DNA of 64,000 nucleotides from Paenibacillus humicola (GTDB lineage Bacteria > Bacillota > Bacilli > Paenibacillales > Paenibacillaceae), in NCBI RefSeq assembly GCF_028826105.1, contig NZ_JAQGPL010000001.1:311501-375500 (forward strand), written 5' to 3'. The position numbers were made by a program, and so were the translations under genes. Positions 43,455 through 52,621 of this stretch are shown here, in pieces; the stretch's first letter is position 1, and every line of letters begins with the position of its first letter. Below the pieces are notes generated by a model that was not told where the DNA came from, searched no databases, and was given only the letters and a program-made list of their open reading frames with translations.

Positions 43455-44141
43455 ATGGCCATTCAGGAGGACCAGACCAGTTTCCGTTACCAGGACCCGG
43501 AATGCAAAACGAGATTTGCTGCCAAGCTGCTGCACCCGATCAAATCATCCGGTTTTCAGTCGCTGCGCATGGACGATATCTCGAAATACATGGATATTTC
43601 CAAGGCGACCTTGTATAAATATTTCAGCTCCAAGGAAGAAATCGTGACGCTGCTTGTCGAGCGGCTGATCGAGAACGTTGTGGAGGTTTACAAGCAATAT
43701 TTGAACGAACCGGACGTACCGTTCGGGGAGAAATTTCAGCGAAGCTTTACCCAGACGATGCTGATCGTCAATTACGCCAGCGATCCTTTTCTGAACGATT
43801 TGCGCGAGACGCTGCCCGCTCAGTACGAGAGGATGGATGCGGCAATCGGCCAGCGGAATGAGCGGCTGCGGGAATTTTACGAGGCCGGCATGGAGACGGG
43901 CGCCTTCTATAAGCAGAATCCGGTGCTGCTGATCATTCAGGACGAGCTCATGTTCCGTAGTTTAATCGATCCGGTGTACCTGATGAAGCGCAATTTGACG
44001 CTGCGCGGGGCGCTGTACGATTACTACCTGATCAAGAAGCGGCAGCTGCTGACGCCGCAGGCGGCGGAGCGGGTGGACGACAATGAAATGAACGCCAAAA
44101 TGGAAACTCTCGTCAAAAAAATTATGCACGGCATCGCTTGA
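43455..44141 (+). CDS. TetR-family transcriptional regulator
   Basis: This 228-residue regulator has an N-terminal HTH (GFQSLRMDDISKYMDISKATLYKYFSSKEEIVTLLVERL; the recognition helix is KATLYKYF) and a variable helical ligand domain. It has a longer N-terminal extension than usual before the HTH. ATG 43455 follows GGGGGAG. It is divergent from the DHA2 exporter gene, with palindromes between, so it most likely represses that exporter and itself until a ligand binds. Confidence 0.9.
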   Translation: MAIQEDQTSFRYQDPECKTRFAAKLLHPIKSSGFQSLRMDDISKYMDISKATLYKYFSSKEEIVTLLVERLIENVVEVYKQYLNEPDVPFGEKFQRSFTQTMLIVNYASDPFLNDLRETLPAQYERMDAAIGQRNERLREFYEAGMETGAFYKQNPVLLIIQDELMFRSLIDPVYLMKRNLTLRGALYDYYLIKKRQLLTPQAAERVDDNEMNAKMETLVKKIMHGIA

Positions 44142-44220
44142 TCGGGCCCGTGCAGCGACAAGGACCGTTCCCCGGCTTCGCGCCTGAAGGGACGGTCCTT
44201 TGCTTTTGTTGGGAAACCGT

Positions 44221-44709
44221 TCAGACTTCCGGCAGGCGGGACCGCCTTATTCTTCCGATAAACCAGCGGTAATACCCGTAAGAGAGCAGCAGCGTAGCCG
44301 TCATGGACAAAAAGCTGTACTCCCATTTCCAATCCACGTAATCGATGATTTTCGTATAGTGCTCGATCAACACCTCCGCAGCCGTGATCGCCCCGGGGAT
44401 GCCGAGTATATACAGCGCCTGGACGAATCGGCTGCTGCCGCGGGGATAATGGACGTTGAAGATGGCGCCGACCGCCGGGAAAATGAAATATTCGAAGGTG
44501 AAGCTTGTCCGTGTCGCAAAATTGAAAAAATCGGCGGGGTATTCGATGAGCCGTTCTTCGACCACCAAAGCGCCGAACAGCCAGGTCATGGCCTGCATGA
44601 CGGAAAAGCTGATCAGCGCATCGAGCAGCCTGTCCCGTTTAATGAGCAGCGGAAGGATCAAAACGGTGAAGGCGATGGAGCCGATCAAAATCATAAGTTC
44701 GATATTCAT
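44221..44709 (-). CDS. CBO0543-type membrane protein
   Basis: This 162-residue integral membrane protein has about five helices (LMILIGSIAFTVLILPLLI, ISFSVMQAMTWLFGALVV, YFIFPAVGAIFNVHYP, LYILGIPGAITAAEVLI, LSMTATLLLSYGYYRWFI). Conserved FNVHYPRGSS is typical of the CBO0543 family found in spore-forming Firmicutes. ATG 44709 follows GGAGAGG on the minus strand. Function is unknown. Confidence 0.75.
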   Translation of the reverse strand: MNIELMILIGSIAFTVLILPLLIKRDRLLDALISFSVMQAMTWLFGALVVEERLIEYPADFFNFATRTSFTFEYFIFPAVGAIFNVHYPRGSSRFVQALYILGIPGAITAAEVLIEHYTKIIDYVDWKWEYSFLSMTATLLLSYGYYRWFIGRIRRSRLPEV

Positions 44710-44833
44710 GAGAGCCTCTCCAAACCATAAATTGAAATGGTCGTTTCTAGTAACATATATAAAAAAATCTTGGATTATACAGACTACATATTGTAGGAAT
44801 AAAGATATAGTCCCTTAGGAGGGGGAGATTGGA

Positions 44834-44869
44834 ATGATGTCGCATCGCTGCGGAATATGTCCGAGGTAG
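44834..44869 (+). CDS. Possible 11-codon leader peptide (MMSHRCGICPR)
   Basis: A very strong ribosome site (AGGAGGGGGAG, 44818-44827) is followed six bases later by ATG ATG and a frame of 11 codons ending in TAG. It lies about 110 bases upstream of the phosphoesterase gene. The peptide contains two Cys, one His and two Arg, which would suit translation-based attenuation, but no terminator pair was confirmed after it. Confidence 0.4.
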   Translation: MMSHRCGICPR

Positions 44870-44979
44870 GAAATTTCTTCCTTTACATGAATAACACAGT
44901 GGTTTTACGCTGTCCTTACATTTCCTCTATACAGTTGACTCTTGTCATGATGTACCAAATGCTGACAGGAGGATTGGTA

Positions 44980-47955
44980 ATGAAAATGAAAAAACTCGGC
45001 AAGAAAAAGCTTGCAGCTCTTCTTGCGGCGGGTTCCGTGCTTGCGGGTACAGGCAGCGTCTATGCCGCTACGCACGGCAACCCGTTCGGCACCAGCCTGG
45101 CCGGACGCCAGCAGGACGGCTCGGTGCTGACCGACGTGAACCAGTTTGTCACGCCGGCAGGCCAGCAGATCGAATTCGGCGGAAATCCGATCTCGGTCAA
45201 GATTCGTCCGGACGGACAGACGGCGGCTGCGATCGTCGGCCGGAACAATTACGGGGGCAAAGGGATCAACATCGTCGACATGCAGACGGGAACGCTGAAG
45301 GCGAGCGATATTTCGGTCAACCTGTCCACGATGTGGGGGCTGGCTTATTCGCCGGACGGTAAGTATTTGTACGCAACAGGCTCGAAGAGCGGCGTGGGCA
45401 AAATCGTCGTGATGACCGTTGACGACAACGGGATTCCGGCCGTCGCCAAAACGGTCGATCTGCCGAAGGCAAGCGTCGACAGCTCGTATGCGGGCGGCAA
45501 CATCAACCCGCAGGACATCGTGATGGGGCCGGACGGCAAGACGCTGCTCGTCGCGCTGAACCTCGATAACAGCCTCGGCGTCTTCGATCTCTCGACGAGT
45601 CAGCTGACGGCGCGCATTCCGGTCGGCGTATCGCCGACAAGCGTTGTCGTGAGCGGCGGCAAGGCGTACGTGACGAATGTCGGCGGCAGGATGGCGCAGC
45701 CGGGCGACTTCACGGTCGATTCCTCGGGTACGCCGGTCGTGGCGACGCCGGAAGGCAGCTCGGCCACAGGCACCGTCTCGGTCGTCGATCTCGCGACGAA
45801 TACCGTTAAGAGCACGGTCCAGGTCGGCCTTCAGCCGACGCGGATGACCGTTTCGGGCCATTACGTATTGGTCGCGAATACGAATAGCGATACCGTGTCG
45901 GTCATCGATTCGAATACGGACAGCGTCGTTCAAACGATCGATATCCAGCCGTATCCGGACGCGCCGCTCGGCTCTTCGCCGAACGCCGTTGCGATGATTG
46001 GCGCCAATCGGCTGGCCGTCAGCCTCGGCCGGAACAACGCGATCGCGATTTATCAATGGGGCGCGAACAAATCGAATCAGCCCAGCAATGACCAAAGCGG
46101 ACAAAACGCCCAAAGCGGCCAAGACGCTCTGAGCGGGCAAGATGCTCAAAGCGGCCTGAACGCACAAAACGGTCAAGACGTTCAGAGCGGTCAGAATGCC
46201 CAAAGCGGACAGCAGGCGCAGAACGGCAGCGACCGGAAGAACAACGGAAAAGGCACGGGAATCGTCGATTTATCGGCAAAGCCGGTTTTCAAAGGACTTG
46301 TCCCTACCGCATGGTTCCCGGTCGATATCGCGGTCGATGCCTCAAGCGGCAAGATGCTCGTCGCCAATGCGGACGGCGTCGGCTCGCTCGGTCCGGACCG
46401 GACATCGACGATTCAAAACATTACGGTGACCGGCCACTCCTCGTATGCGCAGGAAGGCTCGCTGTCGCTCATGCCCTTTCCGACGGACAAAGAGATTGCC
46501 CAGGGGACGGACGAGGTGTTCCAGAACAACAACTGGTTCGATATCGCCAGCCGCAACGCCCAGCCGCGCAACAACAAGAAGCCGGTTCCGATTCCGGAGC
46601 GGATCGGCGAGCCCTCCACGATCAAGCACGTCTTTTACATCATCAAGGAGAATCGCACGTACGACCAGGTACTCGGCGATATGGGCAAAGGAAATTCCGA
46701 TCCGAGCCTCGTCCAGTTCGGCCAGAAGGTTACGCCGAACCTGCACAAGCTGGCGAATACGTTTCCGCTGCTCGACAATATGTATACGTCCGGTATCCAG
46801 TCGGCGAGCGGACACCAATGGGTGATGCAGGGAACGAACGTCGATTACGAGGACAAGGAGACCGATACCGCGAACATCCGCAGCTATCCGGGCGGTGCGG
46901 GCGATGCCCTCGCCTATGCGGCGACCGGCCATCTGTGGGACAATGCGCTGAAGCACAACATTTCGGTCGTCAACTACGGCGAAGACACGAACGCTTTTAC
47001 CGGACCGCAGCCTTTCGGAACCTGGACCGACTGGTATAACGATTATCTGATCCTGTCCGGGCAAAAGCAGGGCGAGCTGCACGTGCCGATCGGCAGCTAC
47101 CAGGCGACGAGCGATATTCCTTCGCTGAATCCGATCACGTACAAGCCGTTCCCGACGTTCGATACGAATATTCCCGACCAGTACCGGTACGAAATCTTCA
47201 AGCAGCAGTTCGACCAGTATGTGAAGAACGGCGATCTGCCGCAGTTTATCCCGATGTGGGTCATGGACGACCATACGTCCGGCACGGACACCGGTTCGCC
47301 GACGCCGCAGGCGCAGGTTGCCGACAACGACTTGGCCGTGGGTAAAATCGTCGACCTCATCTCGCACAGCCCGTATTGGAAAGATTCGCTCATTCTGATT
47401 ACCGAGGACGATGCGCAAAACGGACTCGACCATGTCGACGGCCACCGCGAGCCGGCTTTCGTCGTCAGTCCCTGGGTGAAACGGGGCGTTGTCGACAGCC
47501 ACTACTGGACCGTCATCAACATGGTGCGCACGATCGAGCAGGTTCTCGGCCTGCCGCCGATGAACCAGAACGATGCGGCCGCGCTCCCGATGAGCGAGCT
47601 GTTCACCGATCAGCCGGACTTCACGCCGTACACGTTCGAGCAGAACCAAATTCCGCTCGACACGCTGAACGGCCAGCCGGCCGCCAACACGGCGGCGCTC
47701 GCCAATACGGCGAACGTCACGGCGCAGGCGAAGGACCTGGCGAAGCAGTGGACGGAATGGTCCAATGCCAACAAGCAGCACTTTACCGGAAGCCGCGCCA
47801 CGCCGGACGACGTGAACGCCAACATGCTGAACCATGTGAACTGGTACGCCGCGAGGGGCTTCGATACCCCGTATCCGGGCGACGACAAGCCGCTGGCGCC
47901 CGCGCAGGTCGAAGCGCAGCCGGCCAGCAGCCTGCCTAATCCGGCTGTCAATTAA
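44980..47955 (+). CDS. Secreted YncE-type propeller fused to phosphoesterase (alkaline-phosphatase-like)
   Basis: This is a 991-residue exported protein. The signal peptide (LAALLAAGSVLAGTGSVYA) is followed by a beta-propeller of YVTN/YncE repeats (about 30-360; GTVSVVDLATNTVKSTVQVG, YVLVANTNSDTVSVIDSNTD). A Gln/Ser/Ala-rich linker with a five-residue repeat (about 368-415) follows. The second half is a PF04185-type phosphoesterase (HVFYIIKENRTYDQVLGDMG, WVMDDHTSGTD, ILITEDDAQNGLDHVDGHR, with metal-binding Asp and His). ATG 44980 has AGGAGG at six bases. Such fusions are known as bifunctional YncE/alkaline phosphatase family proteins; the substrate may be phospholipid or phosphodiester. Confidence 0.88.
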   Translation: MKMKKLGKKKLAALLAAGSVLAGTGSVYAATHGNPFGTSLAGRQQDGSVLTDVNQFVTPAGQQIEFGGNPISVKIRPDGQTAAAIVGRNNYGGKGINIVDMQTGTLKASDISVNLSTMWGLAYSPDGKYLYATGSKSGVGKIVVMTVDDNGIPAVAKTVDLPKASVDSSYAGGNINPQDIVMGPDGKTLLVALNLDNSLGVFDLSTSQLTARIPVGVSPTSVVVSGGKAYVTNVGGRMAQPGDFTVDSSGTPVVATPEGSSATGTVSVVDLATNTVKSTVQVGLQPTRMTVSGHYVLVANTNSDTVSVIDSNTDSVVQTIDIQPYPDAPLGSSPNAVAMIGANRLAVSLGRNNAIAIYQWGANKSNQPSNDQSGQNAQSGQDALSGQDAQSGLNAQNGQDVQSGQNAQSGQQAQNGSDRKNNGKGTGIVDLSAKPVFKGLVPTAWFPVDIAVDASSGKMLVANADGVGSLGPDRTSTIQNITVTGHSSYAQEGSLSLMPFPTDKEIAQGTDEVFQNNNWFDIASRNAQPRNNKKPVPIPERIGEPSTIKHVFYIIKENRTYDQVLGDMGKGNSDPSLVQFGQKVTPNLHKLANTFPLLDNMYTSGIQSASGHQWVMQGTNVDYEDKETDTANIRSYPGGAGDALAYAATGHLWDNALKHNISVVNYGEDTNAFTGPQPFGTWTDWYNDYLILSGQKQGELHVPIGSYQATSDIPSLNPITYKPFPTFDTNIPDQYRYEIFKQQFDQYVKNGDLPQFIPMWVMDDHTSGTDTGSPTPQAQVADNDLAVGKIVDLISHSPYWKDSLILITEDDAQNGLDHVDGHREPAFVVSPWVKRGVVDSHYWTVINMVRTIEQVLGLPPMNQNDAAALPMSELFTDQPDFTPYTFEQNQIPLDTLNGQPAANTAALANTANVTAQAKDLAKQWTEWSNANKQHFTGSRATPDDVNANMLNHVNWYAARGFDTPYPGDDKPLAPAQVEAQPASSLPNPAVN

Positions 47956-48058
47956 CAGGTTTCGGTTTAACAAGCAGCGTACGCTAAAGCCGGTCCGTTC
48001 ATCGGACCGGCATCTCGCTATTCAGCCGTATTACCGGCAAAAGGAGAGACGGTTAAGG

Positions 48059-51000
48059 ATGAATCGGTTACTGGAAGCAGCGACGAGACGAACCGTGCTG
48101 ATTGTGACCTCGCTGGTTATTTTGCTGGCCTGGGGAGGCCTGTCGGCTTACCGGATGCAGCGGGATTATTTGCCGGCGATCAGCAATCCGACGCTGATGA
48201 TTACGGTGCATGCGCCGGGCTACGACGCGGACCGGGTCAAGGCGGAAATCGCGGTGCCGGTCACCCAGGCGGTGCGCGGCATTAACGGCCTGGACGACAT
48301 CGAGACCAGCAGCTTTGCGGACGGGCTGCTCGTCAGCCTGTATTTTCCGATGGACTACAATATGCGGCGTGCCGAGGACGACGCGGCGCTCGCTCTTAAT
48401 CATATCGCGCTGCCGGCCGGGGCCGAGCGCCCGCAGGTTACGCGGGTCAGCACGAGCTCGTTTCCGGTGTTCCGGCTGAGCCTCACCGCGGCGGCCGGGA
48501 AGACGGACGAGCGGACGCTGCGCACGGCGATCGCCGGCGCGGCCGCGGAGCAGCTGAAAAGCCTGCCCGGCGTCAGCGACGTCTACGTAACGGGAGCGGG
48601 GTCCGACGGCTACGTTCTTACGGTGCGGACGGCGGACTTGCGGCGGTACGGCCTGACGATCGACGATGTGACCTCATCGCTCGGCGATTCAGACCTGACC
48701 GGCGCGGCGGGCCGGATTTCCGGCGATCAGGCGGTGATTCCGCTGGAAGCCACGGGCATCGGCACGGACGGCCCGCAGCAGGAGCGGGATCTCGACCGGC
48801 TGCAGATCCGCGGCGCGAACGGCCGCACGGTTCCGCTCGCCGCCGTCGCCGATCTGAACCGGACGATCGTCGGCCTGCAGACCATTTCCCGGACCGACGG
48901 ACAGCCAAGCGTCGTGCTCGACGTGCTCAAGACGCCGTCGGCCAACATTACCGCCGTGTCGGACCTCGTCCGCGAGCGGATCCGGAGCATTCCGGGGGTA
49001 CAGACCGGCGATGTCAAGCTGTCCGTCCTGCTCGACGAGGGCTCTCAGGTGAAGGCGTCTCTGCTCGGCCTTCTTCGCGAGGGGCTGCTCGGCTGCGCGC
49101 TGTCGATCGTCAGCGTGCTGCTGTTTTTCCGCGACGCGCGCAGATCCGCGCTGATTGCCCTGTCGCTGCCCGTCTGTTTCCTGGCGACGGCAGGCCTTTT
49201 GAAGACGATGGGTTTCAGCCTGAACCTGCTTACCGTATCGGGGCTGATCGTCGCTATGGGCAGGGTTATCGACGATTCGATCGTCGTACTGGATAATATG
49301 TATCGCAAAGTGCACGAATCCGGCGGAAGGGCGAGCGCGGGCCTGCTGGCCGAAGCCGTCCGGGAGATGCTCCCCGCGATCGTATCCTCGACGGCGACCA
49401 CGGCGGCGGTCTACATTCCGATCGCGCTTGTCGGCGGCATGATCAGCGCCGCGTTCTCCGGCTTCGCCTGGTCGGTCGTCATTGCGCTTGTGACCTCGCT
49501 GCTTGTGGCGATGTTTATCGTGCCCGCGCTGTATCATGTATGGCGGGGAGGGCGGTCCGGACGCGCGGCCGTGTCGCTGGAGCCGGTCTCGCACCGCGTG
49601 CTGAACTGGGCGTTCCCGCGCCGGGGCATGCTGCTGGCCGTATCCGGCATTTTGCTGCTTGGAGCGGCGGGCGGGGCGTTCCTGCTCCCGGTCAATTTCC
49701 TGCCTGCGGCTAAATCCGGGCAGATCAGCGTACAGCTGGAGTTTCCGGAAGAGACGCCGCTGACGCAGATCGATGCGTCCGCTTCGCGGATGGAGCAGGC
49801 GCTCAAAGCGGACCCCGACGTCGCTACGTTCTCCTCCGTGCTCGGCTCGACCTTCACGCCGCAGTTCGACGACGTGTTCGATGCCGGCGGCGGGTGGATT
49901 CAGGGCGGTAACATCGCCAATATCGCCGTATCCGTCCGCAAGGGCGCGAACGTCGACGCGGTGACGTCCAGGCTGCAGCAGCGGCTGACGGCACTGGCGG
50001 GCGGCGCGATCTGCACCGTGACGAACCAAAATATCGCCGGCGACGATTCGCAGCTGAAGATCGACTTGACCGGCGCCGATGCCGCAACGCTCGACCTGTC
50101 CGCGGGCATGGTCCGCGCGGAGCTGCAGAAGGTACCGGAGCTCAGCGTCGAGGGCGCAGCCGACGACCAGGAAGGGATTCCGAAGCACCGGCTGACGCTC
50201 GACCAGCAGGCGCTCAGCCGTTACGGCATTTCGGCAGCCGACGTGTATAAGCGTATCCGACTCTATTTGGCTGAAGGCCGGACGGTTTACGTTCCGCTGG
50301 CCGCGGCCGCCGGTTCGGCTGCGGCCGGCCCGAACGCTGCCGCGGCGCAAGGAGCGGCCGGGACCGCGGCCGGGACGTCCGGCGCACCTTCCGCAGGAGC
50401 GGGCGCCGGTGCCGCAGGCTCCGGCATTCCGGGAGGCGGTGCGGGTGCGCCGGGAGCCGCAGCAACGAGCGCCGTGCAGGGAGCTGCAGGCGGCGCTGCG
50501 CAGCAGCCTGCCCCGGGATCGTCCATGTCGATCCCGATGGAGATCCGCTTGGACACGCTCTCGAAGGTCGGGAGCTCATCCGCAAATGCCGATCCGGCGA
50601 CCGATACGCTGTCGCTGCTCGGGGCCGAAACGTTCAAGGCGAAGGACGGCAGCGCCGTCCGGCTGGATCAGCTCGCGACGCTGATGCCGCTTGCCGGCCA
50701 GTCCGAAATCCAGGAGCGGGACGGCAGCCCGTTCGCCTCCGTCACCGCCAACATCACGACGCGCGATATCGAGAAGGTCGCCCGGAAAGCGGCGAATGCG
50801 GTCGCCGCCGTCAAGCTGCCCGCGGGCGTGCACTACTCGATCAACGGCATTTCCGCGCAGGTGGACCAAATGATCCTCGGTATGGGCATGGCGATCGCGT
50901 GCTCCATCCTGCTCGTGCTGCTCATCCTGAGCGCAGCCTTCCGGAGCTGGCGGGCGCCGCTCGTCGTGCTGCTGTGCATTCCGCTCGCATACATCGGCTC

Positions 51001-51400
51001 CGTGCTCGGCCTGCTGCTGTTCGGCGGCGAGTGGGACCTCGCTTCGCTTGTGGGGCTGCTGATGCTTACGGGTATCGTCGCCTCCAACGGCATTGTGCTG
51101 GTCGATAAAATCGAGCGCAATCTGGCCGCGGGTATGGAGGCCAGGGAGGCGATCGCGCACGGGACGGCAACCCGTGCTCGGCCGGTGCTGCTGACAGCCG
51201 CGGCGACCGTCCTGACGCTGCTTCCGCTTTGTATTGCGGGCGGCTCGGACGCCGTCGTCTCGCAGACGCTCGGCATCGTCGTCGTGTTCGGCATGGTCAG
51301 CTCCACGGCGATCAGCCTGATCGTCATTCCGGTCGTATACGAATGGATGTACCTCCCCCGCGAACGGAGGCTTGCGAAGCTGCTGCCCGCAAGGGCATAA
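48059..51400 (+). CDS. RND-family efflux pump (SwrC/AcrB type)
   Basis: This 1113-residue proton-driven exporter has two halves, each with a large extracellular loop (about 35-330 and 550-870). The proton-relay Asp pair is in helix 4 (GRVIDDSIVVLDNMYRK). The second loop contains an Ala/Gly/Pro-rich insert of about 75 residues (about 748-822), absent from typical RND proteins. ATG 48059 lies 103 bases after the phosphoesterase, possibly co-transcribed. Gram-positive RND pumps such as SwrC export lipopeptides or drugs; the substrate here is unknown. No adaptor (MFP) gene is adjacent. Confidence 0.9.
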   Translation: MNRLLEAATRRTVLIVTSLVILLAWGGLSAYRMQRDYLPAISNPTLMITVHAPGYDADRVKAEIAVPVTQAVRGINGLDDIETSSFADGLLVSLYFPMDYNMRRAEDDAALALNHIALPAGAERPQVTRVSTSSFPVFRLSLTAAAGKTDERTLRTAIAGAAAEQLKSLPGVSDVYVTGAGSDGYVLTVRTADLRRYGLTIDDVTSSLGDSDLTGAAGRISGDQAVIPLEATGIGTDGPQQERDLDRLQIRGANGRTVPLAAVADLNRTIVGLQTISRTDGQPSVVLDVLKTPSANITAVSDLVRERIRSIPGVQTGDVKLSVLLDEGSQVKASLLGLLREGLLGCALSIVSVLLFFRDARRSALIALSLPVCFLATAGLLKTMGFSLNLLTVSGLIVAMGRVIDDSIVVLDNMYRKVHESGGRASAGLLAEAVREMLPAIVSSTATTAAVYIPIALVGGMISAAFSGFAWSVVIALVTSLLVAMFIVPALYHVWRGGRSGRAAVSLEPVSHRVLNWAFPRRGMLLAVSGILLLGAAGGAFLLPVNFLPAAKSGQISVQLEFPEETPLTQIDASASRMEQALKADPDVATFSSVLGSTFTPQFDDVFDAGGGWIQGGNIANIAVSVRKGANVDAVTSRLQQRLTALAGGAICTVTNQNIAGDDSQLKIDLTGADAATLDLSAGMVRAELQKVPELSVEGAADDQEGIPKHRLTLDQQALSRYGISAADVYKRIRLYLAEGRTVYVPLAAAAGSAAAGPNAAAAQGAAGTAAGTSGAPSAGAGAGAAGSGIPGGGAGAPGAAATSAVQGAAGGAAQQPAPGSSMSIPMEIRLDTLSKVGSSSANADPATDTLSLLGAETFKAKDGSAVRLDQLATLMPLAGQSEIQERDGSPFASVTANITTRDIEKVARKAANAVAAVKLPAGVHYSINGISAQVDQMILGMGMAIACSILLVLLILSAAFRSWRAPLVVLLCIPLAYIGSVLGLLLFGGEWDLASLVGLLMLTGIVASNGIVLVDKIERNLAAGMEAREAIAHGTATRARPVLLTAAATVLTLLPLCIAGGSDAVVSQTLGIVVVFGMVSSTAISLIVIPVVYEWMYLPRERRLAKLLPARA

Positions 51401-51444
51401 TGGACAGTGGAACCGTAAGACAACGGGAAGGGATGGGGAAACGA

Positions 51445-52428
51445 ATGCAATATCGTCAACTCGGCAGCAGCGGAATGAACATTAGCGAAATCAGCTTCGG
51501 CACCTGGGCGATCGGAGGCTCATGGGGTAAAACCGACGACAAAACGTCGCTGGAGGCGCTCGCGCATGCAATGGATGCGGGCGTCAATTTCTTCGATACG
51601 GCGGATGTTTACGGAAGCGGCCACAGCGAGGAGCTGCTCGCGAAAGCGACCAAAGGCCGCGAGGACGAGATTTATATCGCCACGAAGTTCTGCCGGGCGG
51701 GAAATCTTCAGGATCCGGCCAATTATTCGTACGATTCGGTCGCCGGGTTCTGCGAAGCGAGCCTGAAGCGGCTCGGGCGGGAGCGGATCGACCTGTACCA
51801 GGTGCACTGCCCGCCGACCGACATTATGCGCAGCGGCGAGGTATTTGGGGTACTTGACCGGCTGAAGCGGGAAGGTAAAATCCGCGAATACGGCGTCAGC
51901 GTCGAGTCGGTGGAAGAAGGGCTCATCTGCCTGCAGTACCCCGGCGTTCGCGCGCTGCAGGTCATTTTCAACCTGTTCCGTCAAAAGCCGGCCGAAGAGC
52001 TGTTCCCGAAGGCGCACGCCCAAGGCGTCGGCATTCTCGTGCGGCTGCCGCTGGCAAGCGGCCTGCTGGCCGGAAAGTTCACCGCTTCCACGTCGTTCGA
52101 GGCGGACGACCACCGCAATTTCAACCGCAACGGCGACAGCTTCAACGTCGGCGAGACGTTCGCGGGCCTCGTGTTCCAGAAGGGCGTGGAGCTGGCGGAC
52201 GAGCTGCGCTGGATCGCGGAAGGCCGCACGAACATGGCCGGCGCTGCGCTGCGGTGGATTTTGGACAATCCGCAAATTTCATGCATCATCCCGGGCTTCC
52301 GGAATACGGCGCAGGTGGAAGACAATCTTCGCGCCGCCGCCGAGCCGTCCTTCACGGCCGCCGAGCTGGAGAAGCTTCGTTCGTTCTATGAGCGCGAAGT
52401 GCGCGACCATATCCGCGGACCGTATTAA
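51445..52428 (+). CDS. Aldo/keto reductase
   Basis: This 327-residue NADPH-dependent oxidoreductase has a TIM barrel. Catalytic tetrad: Asp and Tyr in NFFDTADVYGSGHSEELL, Lys in YIATKFCRAG, and His in LYQVHCPPTD. C-terminal CIIPGFRNTAQVEDNLRAA binds the cofactor phosphate. ATG 51445 follows GGGGA; the frame is open further upstream across the RND stop, but without a ribosome site. It resembles the YhdN/AKR11 general-stress type. It probably has its own transcription unit ending at 52533. Confidence 0.92.
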   Translation: MQYRQLGSSGMNISEISFGTWAIGGSWGKTDDKTSLEALAHAMDAGVNFFDTADVYGSGHSEELLAKATKGREDEIYIATKFCRAGNLQDPANYSYDSVAGFCEASLKRLGRERIDLYQVHCPPTDIMRSGEVFGVLDRLKREGKIREYGVSVESVEEGLICLQYPGVRALQVIFNLFRQKPAEELFPKAHAQGVGILVRLPLASGLLAGKFTASTSFEADDHRNFNRNGDSFNVGETFAGLVFQKGVELADELRWIAEGRTNMAGAALRWILDNPQISCIIPGFRNTAQVEDNLRAAAEPSFTAAELEKLRSFYEREVRDHIRGPY

Positions 52429-52496
52429 AGGCGGGTTAACCACGCCGTTATTGAGTACGAGCCTCTGCATGCCTTCAACATGTGCGCATAGGGAAC

Positions 52497-52533
52497 AGAC
52501 GGCCGGCGCCAGGGGCGGGCGGCCGTCTTTTTT
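52497..52533 (+). terminator. Terminator after aldo/keto reductase
   Basis: An 8-bp stem AGACGGCC (52497-52504) with GGCCGTCT (52521-52528) and GC-rich interior, then TTTTTT. Confidence 0.88.
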
Positions 52534-52621
52534 AACGCGTTTCTGCCCGGAGCCGGCCAGGCTGAAACGGGACGCAAGCGCTTGCTGCAGGAGACACGCA
52601 TAAGGAGCAGTGAAGACACTA

